Shown piece by piece: positions 1-4,258 of a DNA stretch of 21,702 nucleotides (its first letter is position 1; every line of letters starts with the position of its first letter). Under the pieces are notes generated by a model that saw only the letters and a program-made list of their open reading frames with translations, searched no databases and was not told the DNA's origin. The stretch comes from a virus: positions 1 through 21,702 of the IMG/VR virus record IMGVR_UViG_3300031578_000391. One strand, 5' to 3'. A program made the position numbers and the translations under genes.

Positions 1-126
1 ATTGCACTGGGCGACATAGAAATTGCCCCCCGCAGTCACCTTGTCCGACAGGACGCAGGGCAGAGTCCCTGTCCCGTCATCGTCGTGTGCTGTCCACGGC
101 CCCGGCGTGTGTTTCGTCTTGTCCAT
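1..126 (-). CDS. Small phage protein with HTPGPW motif (3' end outside window)
   Basis: A leftward reading frame starts at ATG 126-124 and stays open to the window edge, giving 42 codons with no stop. It begins MDKTKHTPGPWTAHDDDGTG. The N-terminal HTPGPW signature is common in small phage early proteins of unknown function; those usually continue to an NArLIAAAP-like segment, which would lie outside the window. The start is supported by a GGAGGT ribosome-binding site (135-140 on the plus strand as ACCTCC) eight bases upstream. It lies 48 bases downstream of the 60-aa gene at 175-357 and probably shares its promoter. The identity of the family is known from the motif; its biochemical role is not known. 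Confidence 0.75.
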   Translation of the reverse strand, partial: MDKTKHTPGPWTAHDDDGTGTLPCVLSDKVTAGGNFYVAQCN

Positions 127-174
127 CTGATTCGACCTCCGGCCTGCCCGGGCTCACGCCTCGGGGCTTACGAC

Positions 175-357
175 CTAAACGATTTTATGATGTCCGCACA
201 TGGCGCAGACAAATACCCGGACAGCTCCGAAGTGGCCGATGTCGATCTTGACTGCGGCATAGTAGTTGTGCCGACAGGCGGCGACTCGGGGGCCGTTCGG
301 GTGTCTCCACCACAGGGGGCGTTCTTTGCCCCGTTCCTCGTTCCTTAAAACTTGCAT
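175..357 (-). CDS. 60-aa hypothetical protein with C-terminal CxxC/HH cluster
   Basis: The frame is open from 408, but ATG 357-355 is the likely start: it has an AGGAGA site (366-371) eight bases upstream, and the promoter at 380-408 lies just before it, inside the longer frame. The 60-aa product is basic and aromatic, starts MQVLRNEERGKERPLWWRHP, and ends in VFVCAMCGHHKIV. The CAMCGHH cluster, together with C28 and H30 of the ACRHNYY segment, could bind a metal ion as a minimal zinc ribbon; this is inference. It is the first gene of a short leftward unit that continues into the HTPGPW gene. I do not recognise the family. A small DNA-, RNA- or host-protein-binding early protein would fit its size and promoter. 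Confidence 0.65.
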   Translation of the reverse strand: MQVLRNEERGKERPLWWRHPNGPRVAACRHNYYAAVKIDIGHFGAVRVFVCAMCGHHKIV

Positions 358-379
358 CTTGGCTTTCTCCTCTGGTATT

Positions 380-408
380 AATATACTACCGGAGGGAGTG
401 ATTGTCAA
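380..408 (-). promoter_or_regulatory. Consensus sigma70-type leftward promoter
   Basis: On the minus strand there is TTGACA (408-403), a 17-base spacer, then TATATT (385-380). The expected transcription start near 373 gives a leader of about 15 bases that contains the ribosome-binding site of the 175-357 gene. It matches the promoter at 877-905 in both boxes and in spacing. Confidence 0.8.
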
Positions 409-428
409 GCATTATTTAGCAATACTTC

Positions 429-440
429 GTAATACATTAC
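429..440. promoter_or_regulatory. 12-bp dyad GTAATACATTAC, possible operator
   Basis: This is a perfect inverted repeat, GTAAT-AC-ATTAC, 21 bases upstream of the -35 box of the 380-408 promoter. A similar dyad, GTAAC-CA-GTTAC, lies at 2260-2271 just before the tRNA. The ribbon-helix-helix protein encoded next to this site is a natural candidate ligand. Short dyads arise by chance, so confidence is low. Confidence 0.25.
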
Positions 441-477
441 ACATCAGGAAATCAGGGGACGGGTGGAGGGTTAGGAG

Positions 478-663
478 TTACTTAGAGGCTGGGGGCGGCG
501 GAGTTAGCCGCGCATCGAGATATTCTCGGATTGCGTGCTTAATGATGGACGACACGGTGCGGACCTCGCGGCTAGCCAGGGCGGCTAGTTGTTCGGCCCA
601 TTCTCGCGGGATGCGGACCCCGAGTTGAACAGAGTCGGCTTTTTTCATCTCGTGGCTACTCAT
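478..663 (-). CDS. Ribbon-helix-helix (CopG/Arc-like) regulator
   Basis: A 61-aa protein, MSSHEMKKADSVQLGVRIPR onward. It shows the ribbon-helix-helix pattern: a short strand (VQLGVRIP, about residues 12-19) that would form the dimeric DNA-reading ribbon, helix 1 (REWAEQLAALASREVR), a TVSS turn, then helix 2 (IIKHAIREYLDAR), with a short proline-rich tail. Such proteins are sequence-specific repressors or antitoxins that bind short dyads. The chosen start ATG 663-661 overlaps the stop of the TM gene (656-811) as ATGAGTAG, which suggests translational coupling and explains the lack of a clear ribosome-binding site. An internal ATG at 648 is an alternative start. No toxin partner is apparent, so a phage transcription regulator is the simplest reading. 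Confidence 0.75.
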   Translation of the reverse strand: MSSHEMKKADSVQLGVRIPREWAEQLAALASREVRTVSSIIKHAIREYLDARLTPPPPASK

Positions 664-811
664 GGAATAATCTGACAAAAATGCGCAGCTTGTCGACCAG
701 TACGAATAGCACAAACAGGGCAAGAAGCACAGAGACGATAATCTCCAGCGTCCGCCCCGGCCGCCCGACATTGAGCTTCATTACCCCCAAAATAACCCTA
801 TTCTCCCCCAT
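656..811 (-). CDS. Small single-TM membrane protein
   Basis: A 51-aa product from ATG 811-809. Residues about 22-40 (LEIIVSVLLALFVLFVLVD) form one strong membrane helix. A basic N-terminal stretch (KLNVGRPGR) precedes it and a basic tail (KLRIFVRLFHE) follows. A purine-rich AAGGGGA lies seven bases upstream. ATG 781 (MKLNVG...) is an alternative start, and the frame extends further upstream to 871. It is the first gene behind the promoter at 877-905 and overlaps the ribbon-helix-helix gene by eight bases. No family is recognised. Holin-like, superinfection-exclusion or other membrane roles are all possible. Confidence 0.55.
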   Translation of the reverse strand: MGENRVILGVMKLNVGRPGRTLEIIVSVLLALFVLFVLVDKLRIFVRLFHE

Positions 812-817
812 TGTCAA
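789..817 (-). promoter_or_regulatory. Possible second leftward promoter inside the TM-gene leader
   Basis: On the minus strand there is TTGACA (817-812), a 17-base spacer and TATTTT (794-789). The -35 box and spacing match the two neighbouring promoters; the -10 is weaker. Transcription would begin close to the internal ATG at 781, so it may be a chance match or may serve the downstream regulator. Confidence 0.3.
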
Positions 818-876
818 GTCCCCTTTCTCGCTCCTTTCCCGGCGATCGTTCGCCCCTGAAATCATCGGCATTATAC

Positions 877-905
877 AATATAAGACAATGACCGGCCCTT
901 GTCAA
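877..905 (-). promoter_or_regulatory. Consensus sigma70-type leftward promoter
   Basis: On the minus strand there is TTGACA (905-900), a 17-base spacer and TATATT (882-877), followed directly by a further TATAAT-like string. It drives the TM and ribbon-helix-helix genes. A 6-bp inverted repeat, TGATAT/ATATCA (916-936), lies just upstream of the -35 box. Confidence 0.8.
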
Positions 906-1180
906 GTGTTATCTGTGATATTCCGGTGATATATCAGCCCGCGCCCCAGAGCTTGTCCCTAGGAGAAACGCGGCGCCGCTCCTCACTAACCTTGTTGCCG
1001 CATACCAACCCCGGCCATGTTATCGTGCGCCGTCCCCGGTCGCGGTCCGTTCGGCGGGGCCGTCTTCACACTCCCCAGGATCCTCTGCCGGCGAGCTCCC
1101 GGGCGTGCCCCGGTCAGACTGTCCTCAAAATAGGACGGCGGCGCGCTCTTCTCTTTCTTCTCTTCTCTTCTTCTTCTCTT

Positions 1181-1226
1181 AAGAGAAGATAAGATAAGAA
1201 AGACTATCTCTTTGGTGAGATAGTCT
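1181..1226 (-). terminator. Perfect 10-bp hairpin, terminator-like when read leftward
   Basis: AGACTATCTC (1201-1210) and GAGATAGTCT (1217-1226) pair perfectly around a six-base loop. Read leftward, the stem is followed by a T-rich tract (TTCTTATCTTATCTTCTCTT, 1200-1181), as in intrinsic terminators. Read rightward, purines follow. No leftward gene or good leftward promoter is visible between here and 1700, so the transcript it would end is unknown. Confidence 0.4.
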
Positions 1227-1353
1227 TAAAGAGAAGATTCTTCTCTTCTTTCTTTGCTTCTTTCTTTTTTCTCTTCTCTTCTTCCCACCTAGCAACCTCC
1301 AGCTGTCAAGGGCTGATGGTGTCGTCTCACCTATCTCTACCTTGTTAAGCCTA

Positions 1354-1374
1354 ATACTGTATCACACACAGTAT
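1354..1374. promoter_or_regulatory. 21-bp dyad, operator-like
   Basis: ATACTGT (1354-1360) and ACAGTAT (1368-1374) form a perfect 7-bp inverted repeat around ATCACAC. The half-site spacing (14 bases from start to start) and AT-rich ends suit a dimeric repressor. It is not close to any promoter I can recognise. Confidence 0.3.
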
Positions 1375-1700
1375 GGTCTTATCTGAAGAGAGTCTTGTTC
1401 CTTGTCTCTTGTCTTCTCTTCTCCTCCCCCCTCCCCCCCTACCAACACCCTGAGGGGGTCTAGGGTAGCGGAAAGAGGAAGGTCTGTCCTCCTCCAGATG
1501 CGTGTAATGGTTCTTATAGCGATTTCTCACAGGGGATCTGGCGGCGCGAACGGGGGTTGACAGGGGGGATTCGGCTGTTTTGGAGAAAGTGTGCCAACGG
1601 GCCGCGAAAAAAGGTTCTGGGGAGAATTATTTTCAAAATAGTTTCTCGAATATAATCAGCGACTTGGCCGCGCGGTTGGCCCAAAAAGGGCAAACGTGGG

Positions 1701-1730
1701 TTGACAGAAAGGTTCCAAGTGTGGTATAAT
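1701..1730 (+). promoter_or_regulatory. Strong rightward sigma70-type promoter
   Basis: Perfect TTGACA (1701-1706), an 18-base spacer and perfect TATAAT (1725-1730). The expected start near 1737 gives a leader of about 17 bases with a GGGAGA ribosome-binding site before the ATG at 1754. It is the only clear rightward promoter seen, and probably serves the genes that lead into the packaging and structural module. Confidence 0.85.
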
Positions 1731-1753
1731 GAAGGGGGAAGGGAGATAGCACA

Positions 1754-1975
1754 ATGCCTGATACACGAAACGTGGCAAAGAAGACAGGTAGCGAGAGAGG
1801 CAAGGCTGGCGACCTAGCCCGGGACGTGGCTAGGCTGGCGGAAGAGGCTGGCGTTGCGACATCCGATGTATACGCCTTTCTCTGTAACGGATATGTTAGC
1901 GTCGGGGCGTCGAACTGGTTGGACAAGGATGTGTCACCCGACGCGCGGGAGTATCTCTCACGGACGATAGGTTAA
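1754..1975 (+). CDS. 73-aa hypothetical protein, first rightward gene
   Basis: Starts at ATG 1754 with GGGAGA seven bases upstream, directly behind the promoter at 1701-1730. The product is charged and mainly helical by composition: a basic N-terminus (RNVAKKTGSERGK), an amphipathic stretch DLARDVARLAEEAGVATSDVY (about residues 20-40), and an acidic-basic C-terminus ending REYLSRTIG. The LAEEAGVATSDVYAFL segment loosely resembles a short helix-turn-helix, but the match is not strong enough to name. The next gene begins one base after its stop codon, so the two are probably co-translated. I do not recognise the family. Confidence 0.65.
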   Translation: MPDTRNVAKKTGSERGKAGDLARDVARLAEEAGVATSDVYAFLCNGYVSVGASNWLDKDVSPDAREYLSRTIG

Positions 1976-1976
1976 G

Positions 1977-2237
1977 ATGCCGAACAACGGGAACGGGAAG
2001 CAACCTGAGCCGATGATCGCCTGGACCGTTCAACTTCAGATACCCGTTCCGGTGCGGCTGGCCCGGCGGGCCTCGAAGGTGGCCCTGGGGAAGCATCTGG
2101 CGAAGGTGCTGGGTGCGTCGTTTCAGGGGATCCCGCCGGAATTCGTGGCTCAGTCGGTCGAGAAGATCAAGGCCGACCTGGCGCGGGCCGGGCGGTCGGG
2201 CCTAGTCGGGGCCGACGGGCGACCGTATCGTATGTGA
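1977..2237 (+). CDS. 86-aa hypothetical protein
   Basis: Starts at ATG 1977, one base past the stop of the preceding gene, with no strong ribosome-binding site, so translation is probably coupled. The 86-aa product has a strand-rich segment (IAWTVQLQIPVPVRLARRAS, about residues 14-33) followed by likely helices (KVALGKHLAKVLG and PEFVAQSVEKIKADLARAG) and a short ADGRPYRM tail. Codon use resembles the neighbouring genes, which supports it being real. No family or catalytic motif is recognised. A small accessory protein of the rightward unit is all that can be said. Confidence 0.6.
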   Translation: MPNNGNGKQPEPMIAWTVQLQIPVPVRLARRASKVALGKHLAKVLGASFQGIPPEFVAQSVEKIKADLARAGRSGLVGADGRPYRM

Positions 2238-2259
2238 TGTCGGCAATTCCCCGGTAATT

Positions 2260-2271
2260 GTAACCAGTTAC
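2260..2271. promoter_or_regulatory. 12-bp dyad GTAACCAGTTAC
   Basis: A perfect GTAAC-CA-GTTAC inverted repeat between the 86-aa gene and the tRNA. It has the same form (GTAAY-N2-RTTAC) as the dyad at 429-440. It could be a second operator for the same regulator, or chance. Confidence 0.2.
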
Positions 2272-2284
2272 CTAGGAAATACAC

Positions 2285-2358
2285 GGGGGGGTGGTGTAGT
2301 GGCAACATCCCGGCCTCCAAATCCGGGGACGGGAGTTCGATTCTCTCCTCCCTCGCCA
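2285..2358 (+). tRNA. tRNA-Trp (CCA anticodon)
   Basis: A full cloverleaf can be drawn by hand. The acceptor 2285-2291 (seven G) pairs with 2348-2354 (CTCCCTC) using two G-U pairs. The D stem is GTGT/ACAT around AGTGGCA. The anticodon stem is CCGGC/TCCGG (one C-T mismatch next to the loop) around CTCCAAA, with anticodon CCA at 2317-2319 after U33. The T stem is GGGAG/CTCTC around TTCGATT. The discriminator is G73 (2355), as in bacterial tRNA-Trp, and the 3' CCA is encoded (2356-2358). The anticodon reads UGG, not UGA, so it does not suggest stop-codon recoding. Phage tRNAs usually supplement host decoding or replace tRNAs cut by host defences. Confidence 0.93.
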
Positions 2359-2413
2359 CCAGCAAATGGAGGTGCCTGTGAATACAGCACCTATAACCAA
2401 ATATCGGGAGTGG

Positions 2414-2492
2414 CCGGCGCAAGCCGGAGGGGACGGCATCAGGCACAGCGGGCTTGTCCCGCATTGATTTGCCGTGTCGGGAGTCGCCTGAT
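2414..2492 (+). other. Structured intergenic segment downstream of the tRNA
   Basis: Between the tRNA and the next gene there is a hairpin CCGGC-GCAA-GCCGG with a GNRA tetraloop (2414-2427), a hairpin GCGGG-CTTGT-CCCGC (2448-2462), a perfect 7-bp long-range pair ATCAGGC/GCCTGAT (2438-2444 with 2486-2492), and an alternative pair ACGGCA/TGCCGT (2433-2438 with 2470-2475) that crosses it, so either a switch or a pseudoknot is possible. A 33-codon frame (2366-2467) is an alternative explanation. The whole could be an RNA leader for the gene at 2512 or a small RNA. Confidence 0.35.
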
Positions 2493-2511
2493 TTCACGGG
2501 GGAAATTAACG

Positions 2512-2703
2512 ATGACGCTTTCTCGCTCGAACACCGGATTGATTCTTCTCGGGCTTATTTTCGTCGAGGGGATTCTTAAACATTTCCTCGCCGGATTCCC
2601 CTTCGATGCGGCGGTGGCCGCCGAACTCGGAGTCTACGCGACATTCGCCGCTACACGGACCGTGACGGATGTGAAGAACGGGAAGGTGGAAACGGAACTG
2701 TGA
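2512..2703 (+). CDS. 63-aa small membrane protein
   Basis: The frame is open from 2299 because it runs through the tRNA, so the start is placed at ATG 2512, where MTLSRSNTG begins; a GGGGGAAA purine tract lies just upstream. Residues about 8-28 (TGLILLGLIFVEGILKHFLAG) are hydrophobic enough for one membrane helix, and a second milder hydrophobic stretch (AAVAAELGVYATFAATRTV) follows before a charged tail (DVKNGKVETEL). The stop overlaps the GTG start of the next gene (GTGA). It sits in a run of three small membrane-type genes that may form a lysis cassette. A holin role is possible; no family is recognised. Confidence 0.65.
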   Translation: MTLSRSNTGLILLGLIFVEGILKHFLAGFPFDAAVAAELGVYATFAATRTVTDVKNGKVETEL

Positions 2704-3356
2704 AGAAGTTTCTGCCCCTACTGCCCTACGTCCTCGTCGGCGCCCTAATTCTGCTCGGCCTGACGTTTCTTGACCGCGCTTGTAACTCGACCGCCGCCCT
2801 CGTGAAGGCGAAGGCAGACTATGCCGAACTCCAGCGCATCACCGATGCCGACCACGCCATGTCGCTTGACAGGATAGCCGCAGACGAGGTGGCCCTAGCC
2901 GCCCTTCAGGGCCGGGTTGATACGGCTCAGGTCGTGATTGACGCCCGCGACACGACCATCGCCGCCCTCCGCGGTAAGGTCACGACGACCGATGCCGAGA
3001 ACAATCGGCTCCGCACGGAAGTCCAGCCCGTAATTGACGCCAACCCCGCGCTCGCCGAGTTCGTTGCCTCGCTCGATGCTGGGATAGCCCTGCGCAACGC
3101 GCTCCTCGTTGAGCAGGATACGCAGATCAAGGATCTCAAGGAACAGGGGCGGCTCAAGGACGAGCGTTTCGCCGTCCAGGTTGAGTTGACCGAGGAATGG
3201 AAGGCCAACTATGAGCGGGAACACGCCCTTCGTATCCAGGCCGAGGGATTGTTCAAGGTGGCCGAACACGCCGTCAAGATAAGCGAGTTCTGGGCGGCTG
3301 TCGGGAAATATGGTCCGCCCGTGACCTTTATTGCTGGAATCATCTGCGGGAAATAG
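2700..3356 (+). CDS. 218-aa membrane-anchored coiled-coil protein, spanin-like topology
   Basis: Starts at GTG 2700, overlapping the preceding stop by four bases. The N-terminus (KKFLPLLPYVLVGALILLGLTFLD, residues 2-25) is a signal anchor with a positive cytoplasmic end. It is followed by about 160 residues rich in Ala, Glu, Asp, Lys and Arg with heptad-like spacing (for example LRGKVTTTDAENNRLRTEV), predicted coiled coil. The C-terminus has another hydrophobic stretch (GPPVTFIAGIICGK). An N-terminal anchor plus periplasmic coiled coil is the layout of inner-membrane spanins (Rz-like), which fuse the membranes in the last step of lysis of diderm hosts. The protein is longer than usual, and the C-terminal hydrophobic segment is not typical. 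A structural or other membrane role remains possible. Confidence 0.6.
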   Translation: MKKFLPLLPYVLVGALILLGLTFLDRACNSTAALVKAKADYAELQRITDADHAMSLDRIAADEVALAALQGRVDTAQVVIDARDTTIAALRGKVTTTDAENNRLRTEVQPVIDANPALAEFVASLDAGIALRNALLVEQDTQIKDLKEQGRLKDERFAVQVELTEEWKANYEREHALRIQAEGLFKVAEHAVKISEFWAAVGKYGPPVTFIAGIICGK

Positions 3357-3364
3357 GAGTTACC

Positions 3365-3535
3365 ATGAAAAATTCAACCCTCTTCCTCATCGCCGGTTAC
3401 GCCCTGATTCTTGTCGGCGGGTTCGTCGGAGTGCCGCGGGTGTCGTTTCTCACGGCCGCCGTCGCTTTCGTCATCTTCACCGTGGTTTACTGGGGCGGCG
3501 TCTGGTTCGTCAAGAAGTTCATCGTTGCGAAGTAA
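3365..3535 (+). CDS. 56-aa two-TM protein, holin candidate
   Basis: A short gene starting at ATG 3365, with TAGGAG five bases upstream, and ending TAA 3533-3535. The product is almost all membrane: helix 1 LFLIAGYALILVGGFVGV (about residues 6-23), a short VPRVS turn, helix 2 FLTAAVAFVIFTVVYWGGVWF (about 28-48), then a basic tail KKFIVAK. Two helices, small size and a positively charged C-terminus resemble class II holins. The neighbouring spanin-like gene supports a lysis role, but no endolysin is in the window, so this is inference. The TerS start codon lies two bases past its stop. Confidence 0.6.
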   Translation: MKNSTLFLIAGYALILVGGFVGVPRVSFLTAAVAFVIFTVVYWGGVWFVKKFIVAK

Positions 3536-3537
3536 CG

Positions 3538-4152
3538 ATGGCGGGCGTGAAACTGGTCCGTAAGCAACCGCCTAACGTCCGGCGCAAGAAGTTCGTAAAG
3601 AACCTCGTTGACGGTTTGGGCGTCGGGCAGGCGTCCCTTCGGGCCGGGTACGCCCATGCCAGCGAGGGTTCGGCTCTTCTGCGGGAACCGGCCGTCCTGA
3701 CCGCGCTTCAGACGGCGATGGTGAAGGCCGGGATAGATGACAAATACTTGTCCTCGAAAATCAAGGACGGATTAGAGGCCACCTACCCCGAGAAGAAGTC
3801 GAAGGACGGGGGTGTTCTTCAGGCCGCCGGACAAGCCGACTTTTTCACGCGGTCGATATACGTTGACAAGGCCCTGAAGGTCCGGGGCGACTACTCCCCT
3901 GAGCGGCACATCGAGGAGAAGCGGACCCTGACCATCAACGTGAACATGGAGATGGCCCGGGGACTGATAGACTGCGGGGCCGTGACCATCGAGGAAATTC
4001 AACGACTGGATGGAGATGACGATGCTGGAAATATCAAGCGACAAAGTAACGAAAACCGAAACCTCCTTACCGGCGGCGGAGAAGCCCCCGGAGGCGGTCA
4101 AAAAGATAGCCAAAAACCTCAAGGAGTTCGAGAAGAAGCCGAACACACCTGA
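3538..4152 (+). CDS. terS: Terminase small subunit
   Basis: A 204-aa protein from ATG 3538; the frame is open upstream to 3331 but that part lies over the holin-like gene in another frame. Residues about 16-56 (KKFVKNLVDGLGVGQASLRAGY, then SEGSALLREPAVLTAL) form the helix-turn-helix typical of small terminase subunits, which recognise the packaging site and feed DNA to the large subunit. A middle region with YVDKALKVRGDYSPERHIEEKRT and the VNMEMARGLIDCGAVTIEEI segment is typical of the family's oligomerisation and C-terminal part. The last 45 or so residues are low-complexity (Gly, Gln, Glu) and overlap the next gene in another frame. Position two genes ahead of TerL supports the call. Confidence 0.8.
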   Translation: MAGVKLVRKQPPNVRRKKFVKNLVDGLGVGQASLRAGYAHASEGSALLREPAVLTALQTAMVKAGIDDKYLSSKIKDGLEATYPEKKSKDGGVLQAAGQADFFTRSIYVDKALKVRGDYSPERHIEEKRTLTINVNMEMARGLIDCGAVTIEEIQRLDGDDDAGNIKRQSNENRNLLTGGGEAPGGGQKDSQKPQGVREEAEHT

Positions 4153-4258
4153 GCGCATCACGACCCGCGAGGCGTTCCTGAAGAAAGCCAACGCCGAGAA
4201 GGACCCCAAGAAACGGAAGGCCATCCTGGCGGCCCTGCGCGGACGGATGTTCCAATGA
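4022..4258 (+). CDS. 78-aa Lys/Glu-rich protein overlapping the TerS 3' end
   Basis: Starts at ATG 4022 (MLEISSDKVTK...) with GGAG six bases upstream; ATG 4010 is an alternative. It lies in the +1 frame relative to TerS and overlaps it by 131 bases. The product is highly charged and helical (PEAVKKIAKNLKEFEKKP, then REAFLKKANAEKDPKKRKAILAALRGRMFQ). In the overlap, third codon positions look more phage-like (GC-rich) in this frame than in TerS, so this frame appears to be the constrained one. Its stop overlaps the ATG of the HNH gene (ATGA). A packaging accessory role is possible from location; no family is recognised. Confidence 0.6.
   Translation: MLEISSDKVTKTETSLPAAEKPPEAVKKIAKNLKEFEKKPNTPERITTREAFLKKANAEKDPKKRKAILAALRGRMFQ

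Larger units (their letters stand above)
1146..1440. repeat. Pyrimidine tracts with nine copies of TCTTCTCTT
   Basis: Uninterrupted plus-strand pyrimidine runs lie at 1146-1180 (35 nt), 1257-1286 (30 nt, preceded by 18 more after a single G) and 1412-1440 (29 nt). The 9-mer TCTTCTCTT starts at 1147, 1156, 1161, 1172, 1239, 1272 and 1412, and its complement AAGAGAAGA starts at 1181 and 1229. Copies at 1172 and 1181 abut as a perfect 18-bp palindrome, and copies at 1229 and 1239 form a 9-1-9 inverted repeat. The pattern resembles origin iterons, but low-complexity sequence inflates such counts. Confidence 0.6.
906..1700. other. Long intergenic region between divergent transcription units
   Basis: About 800 bases without a convincing gene. 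The first 240 bases are GC-rich and contain only a weak GTCCT/AGGAC hairpin (1121-1136). Then come pyrimidine tracts with 9-mer repeats (1146-1440), a perfect hairpin (1201-1226), a 21-bp dyad (1354-1374) and an ACCCT/AGGGT inverted repeat (about 1446-1466). Open frames across it lack ribosome-binding sites and have low-complexity translations (runs of Ser, Phe, Leu). Its position between leftward early genes and the rightward late genes suits an origin, control or packaging-initiation locus; that is inference. Confidence 0.6.

Noticed and set aside
899-1192. 97-aa rightward frame in the intergenic region
   Set aside because: Arg/Ser/Leu-rich translation ending in the pyrimidine tract, with no promoter or ribosome-binding site.
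1146-1440. CRISPR-like array
   Set aside because: The repeats are 9-mers of low complexity with irregular spacing, without spacers or cas genes.
1557-1585. Second rightward TTGACA
   Set aside because: The bases at 17-18 spacing (TTGGAG) do not resemble a -10 box.
1633-1926. 97-aa leftward frame across the rightward promoter
   Set aside because: It runs antisense through TTGACA/TATAAT and the 73-aa gene, and has no ribosome-binding site or recognisable domain.
2285-2358. Suppressor tRNA or alternative genetic code
   Set aside because: The anticodon is CCA, reading UGG, and TGA is used as a normal stop at several gene ends (for example 4258 and 6297).
2366-2467. 33-codon frame after the tRNA
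   Set aside because: Possible GGAGGTG-GTG start, but very short, without recognisable sequence, and overlapping strong RNA structure; kept only as an alternative to the structured element.
2150-2497. 115-aa leftward frame containing RIELPSPDLEAGMLPLHHPP
   Set aside because: This is the antisense of the tRNA-Trp; such peptides are well-known artefacts of tRNA loci, and no ribosome-binding site supports it.
3331-3537. N-terminal extension of TerS
   Set aside because: It overlaps the 56-aa two-TM gene out of frame, and the sequence looks like shadow translation; ATG 3538 is preferred.
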